DNA of 62,555 nt, from the NCBI RefSeq assembly GCF_017581965.1, contig NZ_JAGEVF010000014.1:1-62555 (forward strand), read 5' to 3'. A program made the translations under genes and the position numbers. The DNA is from Winogradskyella pelagia (lineage in GTDB: Bacteria > Bacteroidota > Bacteroidia > Flavobacteriales > Flavobacteriaceae). The notes under the pieces are model-generated. The model did no database searches. It was not told the DNA's origin and was given only the letters and a program-made list of their open reading frames with translations. Shown piece by piece: positions 13,847-22,860 of this stretch; position 1 is the stretch's first letter, and every line of letters begins with the position of its first letter.

Positions 13847-15933
13847 CCTTTCTTAGGATGCACCAATTTCATCTCTTTAATTAAGTGCTTAGCACCTGCG
13901 TACTTGTCAATTATAAATAGGACATAACGTAAATCGACCATAATATTTCTGCAAATCTCAGGGTCATAGTATATATCGCTCATGGTGCCTTCCCAAACAC
14001 GATCAAAGTTCAATCCTACCAAATTTCCTTTGGCATCAATAGCCGGACTACCAGAATTGCCACCGGTAGTATGGTTGGTCCCTAAAAAGCAAACTGGTAG
14101 TTTTCCATTTTGGTCTGCATATTGCCCATAATCCTTATTAGAATACAATTCTTGCAGTTTTTCGGGCACATCAAACTCATAATCGCCAGGAACATATTTT
14201 TCCATAACGCCGTCTAAATAGGTTACAGGATTATAATAGACCGCATCTTTTGGAGCATAACCATTAACTTTTCCATAAGTGACCCTCATTGTACTATTAG
14301 CATCCGGAAAATAACGTTCTTCTGGCATAACTTCCATGAGTGCTCGCATGTACTGCGTTTGTAAAGCATTGATTTCGGAATTGATGCGTTGAAACTCCGG
14401 TTCTAAAGTGGTATAAAATTCAAGAATCAAAGGTTTCGCATATTGATAGGCAGCGTCTGCATTGATGTTTTCAACAACGGTGTTAGCATCGCCTTCCAAA
14501 AGTTTTAGGGCGGAATCCAAATCAACAAGTGCTGTTTTATCGTATATGGACTCATCTACATTAGACGTGTACAATGGCATAACCACATTATAGACACCTC
14601 GATCCACTTTTAAACTATAATTTTTATGAATGCCCTTGAGACGATTAATCATAGAATTTCTTGCTTTATCGAATTGCTCTTCACCTTGTCTTGCTGCACT
14701 CTCCACTTCTATTAGCCTAAAGGTCATTTGCATGAGTTCGTTGGTGCGTAAAAAGACTTCAACAAAGCTGTTTCGCTTCACATTTACGGATTCAAAGGCT
14801 TCATATAATTCTTCAAATTTGGGCAATAATTTACCATATGTTTCTTCTTTACCTTGTGCCTTAAGTGCTCTGGTAAACTCATCCTCAAAATTGCGCTTTA
14901 TGTCAACCGCTCCACTTTTTTTTATACCTAGATTTTCACCAATCCATTTTTTCCACGCATTGGCAATACGTGCCTGCTTCGATGCATATTGAATCCGTAC
15001 TTGGTCGTCAGCCTTCATATTGGCATCAATGACTTTAAGCGCAGCTTCCCTAATTGCAATTCTCGCTGGATTAACCTTTTCTGTAATCTGTTCTACAGCG
15101 ACTGCAGGTAAGTATTCGTTGGTTCTCCCTGGAAAACCAAATACCATGGTAAAATCGCCCTCTTCAATCCCATCTAAAGAAACAGGTAAGAAATGTTTTG
15201 GCTTGTAAGGTTTATTGTCTTCACTGTAGGGCGCTGGTCTGTTATTTTTGTCAGCATAAATTCTAAACAATGAAAAATCTCCTGTGTGCCTCGGCCAAAC
15301 CCAATTATCTGTATCGCTTCCAAACTTTCCAATACTTACAGGTGGTGCACCAACGAGTCTAATATCTTCAAAACGCTCCGTTACGAACAAGTAATATTGA
15401 TTGCCTTTATAAAATGGTCTTATTTTTAGGCCTTGCCACTCTTCTTTTTTTATAGTTTTCTCAACCTTATTCCTGTTTTTATCAATTTGAGATTGCCGTT
15501 CTCTAGGATTCATGGCGTCAGTGACATTCATTAGCATCTGTTCTGTGACATCCTCTATACGTACAATAAACTCAACAAAAAGCCCTGGGTTTGGAATTTC
15601 TTCTTTAAAGTTCTTTGCCCAAAAACCATTTTTGATATAGTCGTTTTCTAAGGACGAATGCGACTGTATTTGGCTATATCCGCAGTGATGATTGGTGAGC
15701 AGAAGCCCTTTTGGGGAAATCACTTCGCTTGTACAACCACCATTAAAATGGCCAATAGCATCTTTAAGACTAGAGTTGTTGACATCGTAAATATCCTTAG
15801 CAGTCAGTTTGCTGCCAAGGCTTTGCATTTCGGACTCGTTCATGCCTTCTAAAAGGGAAGGAATCCACATACCACCTTGTTGAGCAGTCAATTGAAAAAC
15901 AACGAAGAAAAATAGGATTTTAATAAAGCGCAT
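13843..15933 (-). CDS. S46 dipeptidyl-peptidase, DPP11-type (Asp/Glu-specific)
   Basis: A 696-residue secreted or periplasmic serine exopeptidase with a signal peptide (about 1-18, ending LTAQ). The chymotrypsin-like triad is visible: His in LLTNHHCGY (82-83), Asp in the TDNWVWPRHTGDFS region (about 210-225) and Ser627 in GGNSGSPA. The residue 18 positions after the catalytic serine is Arg645; in Porphyromonas gingivalis that position separates Arg (DPP11, prefers Asp/Glu at P1) from Gly (DPP7, hydrophobic P1). It would release acidic dipeptides for uptake. It shares a divergent promoter region with the aminotransferase gene and overlaps vsr by 4 bases. Confidence 0.93.
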   Translation of the reverse strand: MRFIKILFFFVVFQLTAQQGGMWIPSLLEGMNESEMQSLGSKLTAKDIYDVNNSSLKDAIGHFNGGCTSEVISPKGLLLTNHHCGYSQIQSHSSLENDYIKNGFWAKNFKEEIPNPGLFVEFIVRIEDVTEQMLMNVTDAMNPRERQSQIDKNRNKVEKTIKKEEWQGLKIRPFYKGNQYYLFVTERFEDIRLVGAPPVSIGKFGSDTDNWVWPRHTGDFSLFRIYADKNNRPAPYSEDNKPYKPKHFLPVSLDGIEEGDFTMVFGFPGRTNEYLPAVAVEQITEKVNPARIAIREAALKVIDANMKADDQVRIQYASKQARIANAWKKWIGENLGIKKSGAVDIKRNFEDEFTRALKAQGKEETYGKLLPKFEELYEAFESVNVKRNSFVEVFLRTNELMQMTFRLIEVESAARQGEEQFDKARNSMINRLKGIHKNYSLKVDRGVYNVVMPLYTSNVDESIYDKTALVDLDSALKLLEGDANTVVENINADAAYQYAKPLILEFYTTLEPEFQRINSEINALQTQYMRALMEVMPEERYFPDANSTMRVTYGKVNGYAPKDAVYYNPVTYLDGVMEKYVPGDYEFDVPEKLQELYSNKDYGQYADQNGKLPVCFLGTNHTTGGNSGSPAIDAKGNLVGLNFDRVWEGTMSDIYYDPEICRNIMVDLRYVLFIIDKYAGAKHLIKEMKLVHPKKG

Positions 15934-15954
15934 TGTTGAGATTTTAGTTTAAGG

Positions 15955-15962
15955 TAAAGATA
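15955..15962 (-). promoter_or_regulatory. -7-like element TATCTTTA for the S46 peptidase gene
   Basis: Minus-strand TATCTTTA lies 21 bases before the peptidase ATG. It faces an identical element at 15984-15991 on the plus strand, 21 bases away, so each promoter's -33 region overlaps the other's -7. Confidence 0.5.
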
Positions 15963-15983
15963 AAAAAAGGTCTTTTATATCCT

Positions 15984-15991
15984 TATCTTTA
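15984..15991 (+). promoter_or_regulatory. -7-like element TATCTTTA for the aminotransferase gene
   Basis: Plus-strand TATCTTTA, 21 bases before the ATG at 16013; mirror partner of the minus-strand element at 15955-15962. Confidence 0.5.
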
Positions 15992-16012
15992 AGGCCAACA
16001 AAGCACATTGAA

Positions 16013-17155
16013 ATGAGATTTCTATCTAAACTCCCAAATGTTGGTACAACCATTTTTACGGTGATGGGAACTTTGGCCAATAAACATAAGGCTATTAATT
16101 TGTCCCAAGGATTTCCGGATTTTCCAAGTGATAAAAAATTGAGTGACTTGGTATATACCGCTATGAACTCAGGGTATAACCAATATGCCTCAATGGCCGG
16201 ACAGATAGATTTGCTACTGGCTATTTCAAATAAGTATCAAGACCTATATAATGCACAATATCATCCAGAAAAAGAAATCACCATTACAGCTGGAGCTACA
16301 CAAGGTATTTATACTATTATTTCGGCTTTTATAAGGCCTGGCGATGAGGTCATTATTTTTAAACCGGCTTATGATTGCTATCAGCCAGCGGTTGAAGTCA
16401 ATGGCGGAAAAGCAGTGAGTATTCAACTTTCGGCACCAGAGTATAAAGTGGACTGGAACGAAGTTGCCACAAAGATATCTTCTAAAACTAAAATGATACT
16501 TATTAATACGCCGCATAATCCTAGCGGAACCATCTTGTCGAAAGAGGATATGATGCAACTTCAAAAACTCACAAAAGACACGGATATCATAATTTTAAGT
16601 GATGAGGTTTATGAGCATATGGTTTACGACGGAGAAAAGCATCAGAGCGTATGTTTATTCCCAGACTTGAAAAAAAGGTCGTTTATAACAGCGTCGTTTG
16701 GTAAAACATTTCATAATACGGGATGGAAAGTTGGTTACTGTTGTGCGCCAGAAGCATTAATGCGAGAGTATAGAAAAGTACATCAATTCAATGTCTTTTC
16801 TGTAAATCATCCTGTTCAAAAAGGGATTGCGGATTATATGCAAGACCCAAATACGTATCTTGGTTTAAATACTTTTTTTCAGCAAAAACGTGATTTGTTT
16901 TTAAACTTAATCCAAGAATCGAGATTTAAATTTCAACCATCCCAAGGCACCTATTTTCAAGTGTTGGAATATTCTGCAATAACTGATGAGAATGATGTTG
17001 ATTTTGCAAAGCGCTTAACTAGAGATTATAAAATTGCTTCTATTCCATTGTCCGTGTTCAATGAAAACCAAAAGGATGACAAGGTGTTACGATTTTGCTT
17101 TGCTAAAACTGATGAGACATTAGTGAAGGCGGCTGAAATATTATGTAAAATTTGA
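16013..17155 (+). CDS. Methionine (glutamine-dependent) aminotransferase, YbdL-like
   Basis: A 380-residue class I PLP aminotransferase. The PLP lysine is Lys231 in SFGKTFHNTGWK, NTPHNPSGT (about 165-173) positions the cofactor, and LRFCFAK near the end carries the carboxylate-binding Arg. It resembles YbdL/glutamine transaminase K, which make methionine from 4-methylthio-2-oxobutanoate with glutamine as donor. The next gene encodes omega-amidase, which hydrolyses the 2-oxoglutaramate by-product and pulls the reaction forward. That pairing is the main support for this substrate class. Confidence 0.9.
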   Translation: MRFLSKLPNVGTTIFTVMGTLANKHKAINLSQGFPDFPSDKKLSDLVYTAMNSGYNQYASMAGQIDLLLAISNKYQDLYNAQYHPEKEITITAGATQGIYTIISAFIRPGDEVIIFKPAYDCYQPAVEVNGGKAVSIQLSAPEYKVDWNEVATKISSKTKMILINTPHNPSGTILSKEDMMQLQKLTKDTDIIILSDEVYEHMVYDGEKHQSVCLFPDLKKRSFITASFGKTFHNTGWKVGYCCAPEALMREYRKVHQFNVFSVNHPVQKGIADYMQDPNTYLGLNTFFQQKRDLFLNLIQESRFKFQPSQGTYFQVLEYSAITDENDVDFAKRLTRDYKIASIPLSVFNENQKDDKVLRFCFAKTDETLVKAAEILCKI

Positions 17156-17177
17156 TAGAGAAAACCATAGTAATTTT

Positions 17178-17960
17178 ATGAATGATTCTTTAAAGATAGC
17201 TTTGGTTCAGACCCATTTAATTTGGGAATCCCCAGAACAAAATCTGAAACAATTAGAAGAAAAAATAACTCCTATTAATGATGGTGTAGACGTCATTGTA
17301 CTACCCGAAATGCTTACCTCTGGTTTCACCATGAATGCAGAAGTTGTAGCCGAATCAATGGATGGTCCGTCAGTTCAATGGCTAAAATTTATGGCTAAGA
17401 AAAAAAATACAGCGATTACTGGCAGCCTTGTTATTAAGGAAGGTGGTCAATATTATAATAGGTTAATTTTTTCAGAGCCATCAGGTAAAATTTCAACCTA
17501 TGATAAAAAGCACACCTTTACTTTGGCAGGAGAGGATAAAGTTTATACCGCAGGAAAAGAAAAAGTAATTATAAAGTATAAGGATTGGAGCATCTGTCCT
17601 TTAATCTGCTATGATTTACGTTTTCCGGTGTGGGCGAGAAATGTAGAGGATTATGATTTACTGCTATATGTTGCCAATTGGCCAAAACCAAGAATTAGTG
17701 CTTGGGACGCTTTGTTAAAGGCGCGCGCTATTGAAAATATGAGCTATTGTGTGGGAGTAAACAGAATAGGTTTAGATGGTACCAATCACGAGTATCCTGG
17801 ACATTCTGGAGTTTATGATGCCCTCGGTAATAGGCTAGATGATTTAAAACCCAATACAGAAGGTATAGCTGTCATTACTTTACAAAAGAACCACCTGAAC
17901 AAATACCGCAATAAACTTGGTTTTTTAAAGGATAGGGATGGTTTTAATCTAAAAGATTAA
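17178..17960 (+). CDS. yafV: Omega-amidase YafV (nitrilase superfamily)
   Basis: A 260-residue cytoplasmic carbon-nitrogen hydrolase. The nitrilase triad is Glu44 (VLPEMLTSGF), Lys110 (STYDKKHTF) and Cys144 (PLICYDLRFP). The YafV/Nit2 branch hydrolyses 2-oxoglutaramate to 2-oxoglutarate and ammonia. It follows the aminotransferase by about 20 bases in the same direction, completing a transaminase/omega-amidase pair. Its last 17 bases overlap the end of the convergent lipoprotein gene. Confidence 0.93.
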   Translation: MNDSLKIALVQTHLIWESPEQNLKQLEEKITPINDGVDVIVLPEMLTSGFTMNAEVVAESMDGPSVQWLKFMAKKKNTAITGSLVIKEGGQYYNRLIFSEPSGKISTYDKKHTFTLAGEDKVYTAGKEKVIIKYKDWSICPLICYDLRFPVWARNVEDYDLLLYVANWPKPRISAWDALLKARAIENMSYCVGVNRIGLDGTNHEYPGHSGVYDALGNRLDDLKPNTEGIAVITLQKNHLNKYRNKLGFLKDRDGFNLKD

Positions 17961-19557
17961 ATTCTATAATCTGATCAAAATTAGCTCTTACCTCGTCAAT
18001 TTTAGGGGCATAACTAACTCTTTCAGGTTGTAAACCCAGTAAGAAGTTCCCTGGGTCGTATTTTCCATTTTTATTGGTGTCAAAAACTACTCTCAGGCTA
18101 TATTGTTTTGGAAGCACATCCGTGAAATCAACTACCGGAGAAGAACTAGTATAGCGCTCATAAAGCACTTTGCCTTTATCATCGGTGAGTTGAACAATCA
18201 AAGGCAATTTCGCATTCCTTAGATTAACCCTAATATTACCATATTCAGATGTCATCTTTGTTCTAAAGGAAAAATTCAAGGTGTCTTTATTCACTTCATC
18301 ATAAAAATCCGTAAAGGTATTTGGGAGCATGGTAAAGTCGTATTTTTCACCTTCTTCTTTTACAATTTCAATAGCAACTCTGTTTAATAAAGTATCCAAC
18401 TCCAACTCGAAAGCCACCTCTAATGAGTCTTTATTAATGAGTTTTATTCTGGACTTATCAATAGTTTCAAGCGGTGTTGTAGCTTCCAGAACAAAATCTT
18501 CTTCGGAAGTTAAGGTACCAGAAGTAACAGCTTTTATTTGTAGCGAATCGCGCACTAAATCCCTAAAGCGATGCTTAAAAGTGTCTACATATTTCTCGTT
18601 TGTAACGACGAAAAACGTTGTGTCAATTTCAAACTTCGGCTTGTACCAATAGTAAATGGTATCGGTCTCTGGATTTTTTGTCATCTTATAAGTAAATCCC
18701 TCTGGCTTTTCTCCTAAAACGCGAATTTTCATATTTTCATGACTGCCTTCATAGGGGAAAATGATTTTAGAGCCACTTTCTTGTTTTGGCTTTATGGCTT
18801 TAAAATTTATTAATTCATTGAACAATTTAAGTTCATATAAGGAGTCGTTAGGTACAGAAATAAATTCATTGATAAATCCAATTTTATCGTCCTTTTGATT
18901 AAAAATATAATTACTAGACTTGTCTTTTAGCGCAATGAGCTTATAGGTGCCCTCTTTAATATTATCTACAGAAAAGGTTGTTACACTATCCAGGGTATTT
19001 GTAATGTATCTAGGCTTTTCTTTATAAACAATGGAGTCTGTGTAAGCCGAATCTTTTTCGTAGAGCATCACGGATACAAACTTATCTGGCTGTTCTAATA
19101 GCGCATCTACAACATAACCTTTTACGGATAATGAATCTATAGTATCTCCAGTTGAAAACACATATCTAAAATATGGGTATGGATTTTCTTCGTTATTATC
19201 AACTATGCTTTGGCCAAAATTAAAGGCATAAGTGGTGTTGGTTTCTAAGGTGTCTTTTAGTTTTATTTTTATGGTCCTGCTCGCACCGCCAAGAGGGTAA
19301 ATGGTTGGCTGATTGTCTAATGGCGGAGAAATAATGAGTTGTTTTTGTACGTCTTTGATTTTTACAAACTCATCAAACTCAATTACAATTTCATCGGAAG
19401 TAAAGCCAGTGGAAAAGTTTTTTGGACTTATACGCTTAATTACCGGCGGATCGATGTCTTTTTCTCCTCCAGAAGGTGTTCCGCGATTGGCACAACTTAC
19501 AATTAAGCAAGTCCATAAAACTACTAAAAACAATTGCAGTAAAGGTCTAATCACCAT
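17944..19557 (-). CDS. Ig-like domain lipoprotein
   Basis: A 537-residue lipoprotein with signal peptide and lipobox IVSC; I use the ATG at 19557 rather than an upstream GTG. The N-terminal ~110 residues after the lipobox are a bacterial Ig-like (Big_5) domain (PPVIKRISPKNFSTGF, then a closing YFRYVFSTGD strand). The rest is beta-rich, with a carboxypeptidase-regulatory-like or prealbumin-like segment (VKGYVVDALLEQPDKF, GTYKLIALKDKSS) and a late DTNKNGKYDPGNF stretch that looks calcium-binding. Widely conserved in Bacteroidota but of unknown role, probably surface or periplasmic. Confidence 0.82.
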   Translation of the reverse strand: MVIRPLLQLFLVVLWTCLIVSCANRGTPSGGEKDIDPPVIKRISPKNFSTGFTSDEIVIEFDEFVKIKDVQKQLIISPPLDNQPTIYPLGGASRTIKIKLKDTLETNTTYAFNFGQSIVDNNEENPYPYFRYVFSTGDTIDSLSVKGYVVDALLEQPDKFVSVMLYEKDSAYTDSIVYKEKPRYITNTLDSVTTFSVDNIKEGTYKLIALKDKSSNYIFNQKDDKIGFINEFISVPNDSLYELKLFNELINFKAIKPKQESGSKIIFPYEGSHENMKIRVLGEKPEGFTYKMTKNPETDTIYYWYKPKFEIDTTFFVVTNEKYVDTFKHRFRDLVRDSLQIKAVTSGTLTSEEDFVLEATTPLETIDKSRIKLINKDSLEVAFELELDTLLNRVAIEIVKEEGEKYDFTMLPNTFTDFYDEVNKDTLNFSFRTKMTSEYGNIRVNLRNAKLPLIVQLTDDKGKVLYERYTSSSPVVDFTDVLPKQYSLRVVFDTNKNGKYDPGNFLLGLQPERVSYAPKIDEVRANFDQIIEFNLLD

Positions 19558-19609
19558 GTTGAAATTATTTTGCACAAAGAAACAATTTTAAAGATAACAA
19601 ACGAAAAAA

Positions 19610-20290
19610 TCAATCAGCAATTGCCATGGTTGCGAGACTTAACTTAATATTATCAATTGAATGCAAGACGGAAGCACATGCTTCAATAGTGGCTCCTGTT
19701 GTAATTAAATCATCCACAAGCAGAATGTGCTTGCCTTTTAAGGATTGATTTTCAGTTAAAGAAAAGGTTGAAGAATCTTCAGCCCATCGTTTTAATCTGG
19801 ATTGAAAAACTTTGGTTGAGGTAGCCTTGGTTTTTACCAATACACTATTATTAAATTCAATATCTAGATGTTTGGCAATTTCTCTACCGAACAAATCGAC
19901 TTGGTTATAGCCCCTTTGTCTTTGCTTTATTTTATAAAGAGGGACTGGAATTACAACATCAACATTATTATAAGCCTCAAGGGACTTCAGTTCAGAACCT
20001 AGCCATCGACCTAAAAATCCCGAAATGTTTTCATGGCCTCTATACTTTAAATTATGGAGCATTTGCTGAACACTACTTTTTTTTGAAAAGTGCAATAAGG
20101 CAGTGGCATTTTCTAATTTAACCCGTCCATAGAGTACTTTTTTAACAGCCTCAGGATGGTCAAAGTGAAAATTAGTAACAGGCAATTGATGACGGCATTT
20201 TAAGCAAATTACAACTTCATTATCAGTTAAAACGTTTTGGCACGCTTCACAGACTTTAGGGAAGAACAAGTTTAACAAATTTTTTACCAC
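19610..20290 (-). CDS. comF: ComF family phosphoribosyltransferase-like protein
   Basis: A 226-residue ComF homologue needed for DNA uptake in naturally transformable bacteria. The N-terminal zinc finger has paired cysteines in CEACQ (about 15-19) and CLKC (about 29-32). The C-terminal phosphoribosyltransferase domain carries VDVVIPVPL (about 112-120), RQRGYNQ (about 126-132) and the PRPP loop LLVDDLITTGAT (about 191-202). The start is a GTG; no ATG in frame is near. It is transcribed away from the coiled-coil gene. Confidence 0.93.
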   Translation of the reverse strand: MVKNLLNLFFPKVCEACQNVLTDNEVVICLKCRHQLPVTNFHFDHPEAVKKVLYGRVKLENATALLHFSKKSSVQQMLHNLKYRGHENISGFLGRWLGSELKSLEAYNNVDVVIPVPLYKIKQRQRGYNQVDLFGREIAKHLDIEFNNSVLVKTKATSTKVFQSRLKRWAEDSSTFSLTENQSLKGKHILLVDDLITTGATIEACASVLHSIDNIKLSLATMAIAD

Positions 20291-20356
20291 TTAATCGATT
20301 AAAATAAATTCACACTTTAATTAGCTCTAATTTCGCTTTAAATTAAGAAATTAATT

Positions 20357-21241
20357 ATGATAGTTAACCCTCAATTATTTAACTATAGATTAATTATAGG
20401 TTCTTTATTAGTCGTTTTAACTGTTTTAGGGATTTACAGCTTTACTAATTACAAATCCATTAAATCCTACGAGGAATTCCTAAAACAAGAGAAGGTTCTT
20501 ATAGAAAAGGAACTGACAGAGATGTTAGAGAGTTATGACGAACTGAGCGAAGATTATAATCTTACCGCTTCCCAGCTCCAAGAGGCGAAATTGGAAACTA
20601 AACTTGCTTTGGATTCTTTGAGGTTATTAAAAAGTGACTTATCCATAATCACAAAGTTTAAAACCCAGCTTTTGGTGCTTAAAACCAAAAGCAAGATTTT
20701 GTTGTCCACCATAGATTCTCTTAATGCAACAAATGAAAATTTAATTAAGGAAAATCGATACGCCTTAAATACTATAGAGCAGAAATCTTCAACGATTAAT
20801 GCTTTGGCAAATGCAAATGATTCTTTAAATGAAACTATTGACAAGGCTGCAATTCTTAAGGCCAGTAAAATAGAGGCAAAGTCTTATAGACTTAAATCTG
20901 GAAAGAAGCGACCTACATCTAGAGCAAAACGCTCAAATGCTATTGACGTTTGTTTCTCATTGACCGAAAATCCTCTAACCACAAAGGGCAATAAGGATAT
21001 TTATATTCAAATTGTAAGTCCAGAAGGGAATGTAGTTGCCGATCAAGGGGAAATAGTTTTTGGAGACAATTCTCTAATTTACAGTAAAAAAGAAGCTGTT
21101 AACTATGCTAACGAGACTTTAGATATTTGCACAGAAATTATCGCTGATGAAGATGATAAACCGTTTTCAAAAGGGTATTATTTCATCAACGTATTTCACG
21201 AAAATTTAAAGCTTGGTAGTACGAGCATAAGGCTTAAATAA
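20357..21241 (+). CDS. Membrane-anchored coiled-coil protein of unknown function
   Basis: A 294-residue protein I cannot name. It has one N-terminal TM helix (about 12-30) with no cleavage site, a long coiled coil (about 35-165), a short basic linker (KSGKKRPTSRAKR, about 184-196) and a beta-rich C-terminal domain of ~100 residues starting at NAIDVCFSL. The topology suggests a periplasmic stalk and head anchored in the inner membrane. Similar architectures are common in Flavobacteriaceae without assigned role. Confidence 0.75.
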   Translation: MIVNPQLFNYRLIIGSLLVVLTVLGIYSFTNYKSIKSYEEFLKQEKVLIEKELTEMLESYDELSEDYNLTASQLQEAKLETKLALDSLRLLKSDLSIITKFKTQLLVLKTKSKILLSTIDSLNATNENLIKENRYALNTIEQKSSTINALANANDSLNETIDKAAILKASKIEAKSYRLKSGKKRPTSRAKRSNAIDVCFSLTENPLTTKGNKDIYIQIVSPEGNVVADQGEIVFGDNSLIYSKKEAVNYANETLDICTEIIADEDDKPFSKGYYFINVFHENLKLGSTSIRLK

Positions 21242-21260
21242 CGAGCTAAATAATATTTAT

Positions 21261-21290
21261 AAAAACCGCACTTTAATTAGTGTGGTTTTT
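21261..21290 (+). terminator. Rho-independent terminator before glyS
   Basis: An 11-bp stem with one G-U pair: AAAAACCGCAC (21261-21271) and GTGTGGTTTTT (21280-21290). The T-rich tail continues into the glyS -7 element. It ends the coiled-coil protein transcript. Confidence 0.82.
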
Positions 21291-21298
21291 TATTTTTG
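21291..21298 (+). promoter_or_regulatory. -7 promoter element immediately before glyS
   Basis: TATTTTTG matches TAnnTTTG and ends only four bases before the glyS ATG, so the predicted transcript start falls at or beside the start codon: a candidate leaderless mRNA. Confidence 0.45.
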
Positions 21299-21302
21299 TG
21301 AC

Positions 21303-22844
21303 ATGGCAAACGACGATAAATTTAAAAAAGTAATCGCCCACGCAAAGGAGTACGGTTACGTTTTTCAGAGTAGTGAAATCTATGATGGATTAAGCGCGGT
21401 GTATGATTATGCCCAAAATGGTACCCTGCTCAAGAATAATATTCGTGAATATTGGTGGAAGGCCATGGTACAAATGCACGATAATATTGTTGGAATCGAT
21501 TCAGCTATTTTTATGCACCCTACAACATGGAAGGCCTCAGGTCACGTCGATGCATTCAACGACCCCTTAATTGACAACAAGGATTCTAAAAAGCGCTACA
21601 GGGCTGATGTTTTAGTAGAAGATTATTGCGCTAAGATAGAGGCTAAAATTAATAAAGAAATAAATAAAGCGGCTAAACGCTTTGGCGACGCCTTTAACGA
21701 AGCAGAGTTTGTCTCAACAAATCCAAGAGTATTAGGTTACAAAGAAAAAATAGAAACGATACTAAAACGATTGGGCAAGTCTCTTGAGAATGAAGATTTA
21801 GCAGATGTTAAGGCTTTAATAGAAGAGTTGGAAATTGCTGATCCACTATCGGGTAGTAAAAATTGGACTGACGTTAAGCAGTTTAATTTAATGTTTGGTA
21901 CTAAGCTTGGCGCTTCAGCAGAACATGCCACAGATTTATACTTAAGACCTGAAACTGCACAGGGTATTTTTGTCAATTTTCTTAATGTGCAAAAAACTGG
22001 GCGAATGAAAATTCCATTTGGCATTGCACAAACAGGTAAAGCGTTTAGAAATGAAATTGTAGCTCGCCAGTTTATTTTTAGAATGCGTGAGTTTGAGCAA
22101 ATGGAAATGCAATATTTCATCAAACCAGGCACACAAAAGGAATGGTTTGACTATTGGAAAAAAACACGATTAAGTTGGCACCAATCCTTAGGATTAGGTG
22201 AAAAAAATTACCGTTTTCACGATCATGAAAAACTCGCCCATTATGCTGATGCGGCTAGCGATATAGAGTTTAATTTTCCATTTGGTTTTAAAGAATTGGA
22301 GGGTATTCATTCTCGTACAGATTTTGATTTAAAACAACATGAGGAATACTCAGGTAAGAAGATGCAATACTTCGATCCAGAAGATAACACAAGTTATACA
22401 CCATATGTATTAGAAACCTCAATTGGTTTAGATCGCATGTTCTTAGCTGTATTCTCTAACTCACTTCAGGAAGAAGCTTTGGATAACGGCACCACTCGTA
22501 CGGTATTGCGATTGCCAGCGGTTTTAGCTCCTACTAAAGCTGCAGTTTTACCATTGGTTAAGAAAGATGGCTTGCCAGAAATTGCAAAACAAATCGTTGA
22601 AAGTTTAAAATGGGATTTCAACGTGGCGTATGACGAGAAGGATGCTGTAGGAAGACGCTATAGAAGACAGGATGCTGTCGGTACACCATTCTGTATTACA
22701 GTAGACCATGATACTCTAGAAGATAATACCGTGACTATCCGTCATAGAGATAGCATGGAGCAAAAGAGGGTAAGTATAGAAGATCTCAAGGATTTAATTA
22801 AAGCTGAGGTAAATATGAAACATTGGCTAAAACGCATGAATTAA
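21303..22844 (+). CDS. glyS: Glycine--tRNA ligase, class II homodimeric type
   Basis: A 513-residue GlyRS of the eukaryote/archaea-like dimeric type. Class II motifs are visible: motif 2 around FRNEIVARQFIFRMREFEQMEM (partly, about 246-266) and motif 3 around TSIGLDRMFLAVF (about 371-383), with the C-terminal anticodon-binding domain about 400-510. The ATG at 21303 is fixed because conservation begins directly after it (MANDDKF, then VIAHAKEYGYVF); an upstream GTG at 21282 is part of the terminator. Confidence 0.97.
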   Translation: MANDDKFKKVIAHAKEYGYVFQSSEIYDGLSAVYDYAQNGTLLKNNIREYWWKAMVQMHDNIVGIDSAIFMHPTTWKASGHVDAFNDPLIDNKDSKKRYRADVLVEDYCAKIEAKINKEINKAAKRFGDAFNEAEFVSTNPRVLGYKEKIETILKRLGKSLENEDLADVKALIEELEIADPLSGSKNWTDVKQFNLMFGTKLGASAEHATDLYLRPETAQGIFVNFLNVQKTGRMKIPFGIAQTGKAFRNEIVARQFIFRMREFEQMEMQYFIKPGTQKEWFDYWKKTRLSWHQSLGLGEKNYRFHDHEKLAHYADAASDIEFNFPFGFKELEGIHSRTDFDLKQHEEYSGKKMQYFDPEDNTSYTPYVLETSIGLDRMFLAVFSNSLQEEALDNGTTRTVLRLPAVLAPTKAAVLPLVKKDGLPEIAKQIVESLKWDFNVAYDEKDAVGRRYRRQDAVGTPFCITVDHDTLEDNTVTIRHRDSMEQKRVSIEDLKDLIKAEVNMKHWLKRMN

Positions 22845-22860
22845 ACTTACTTTATTTTTT

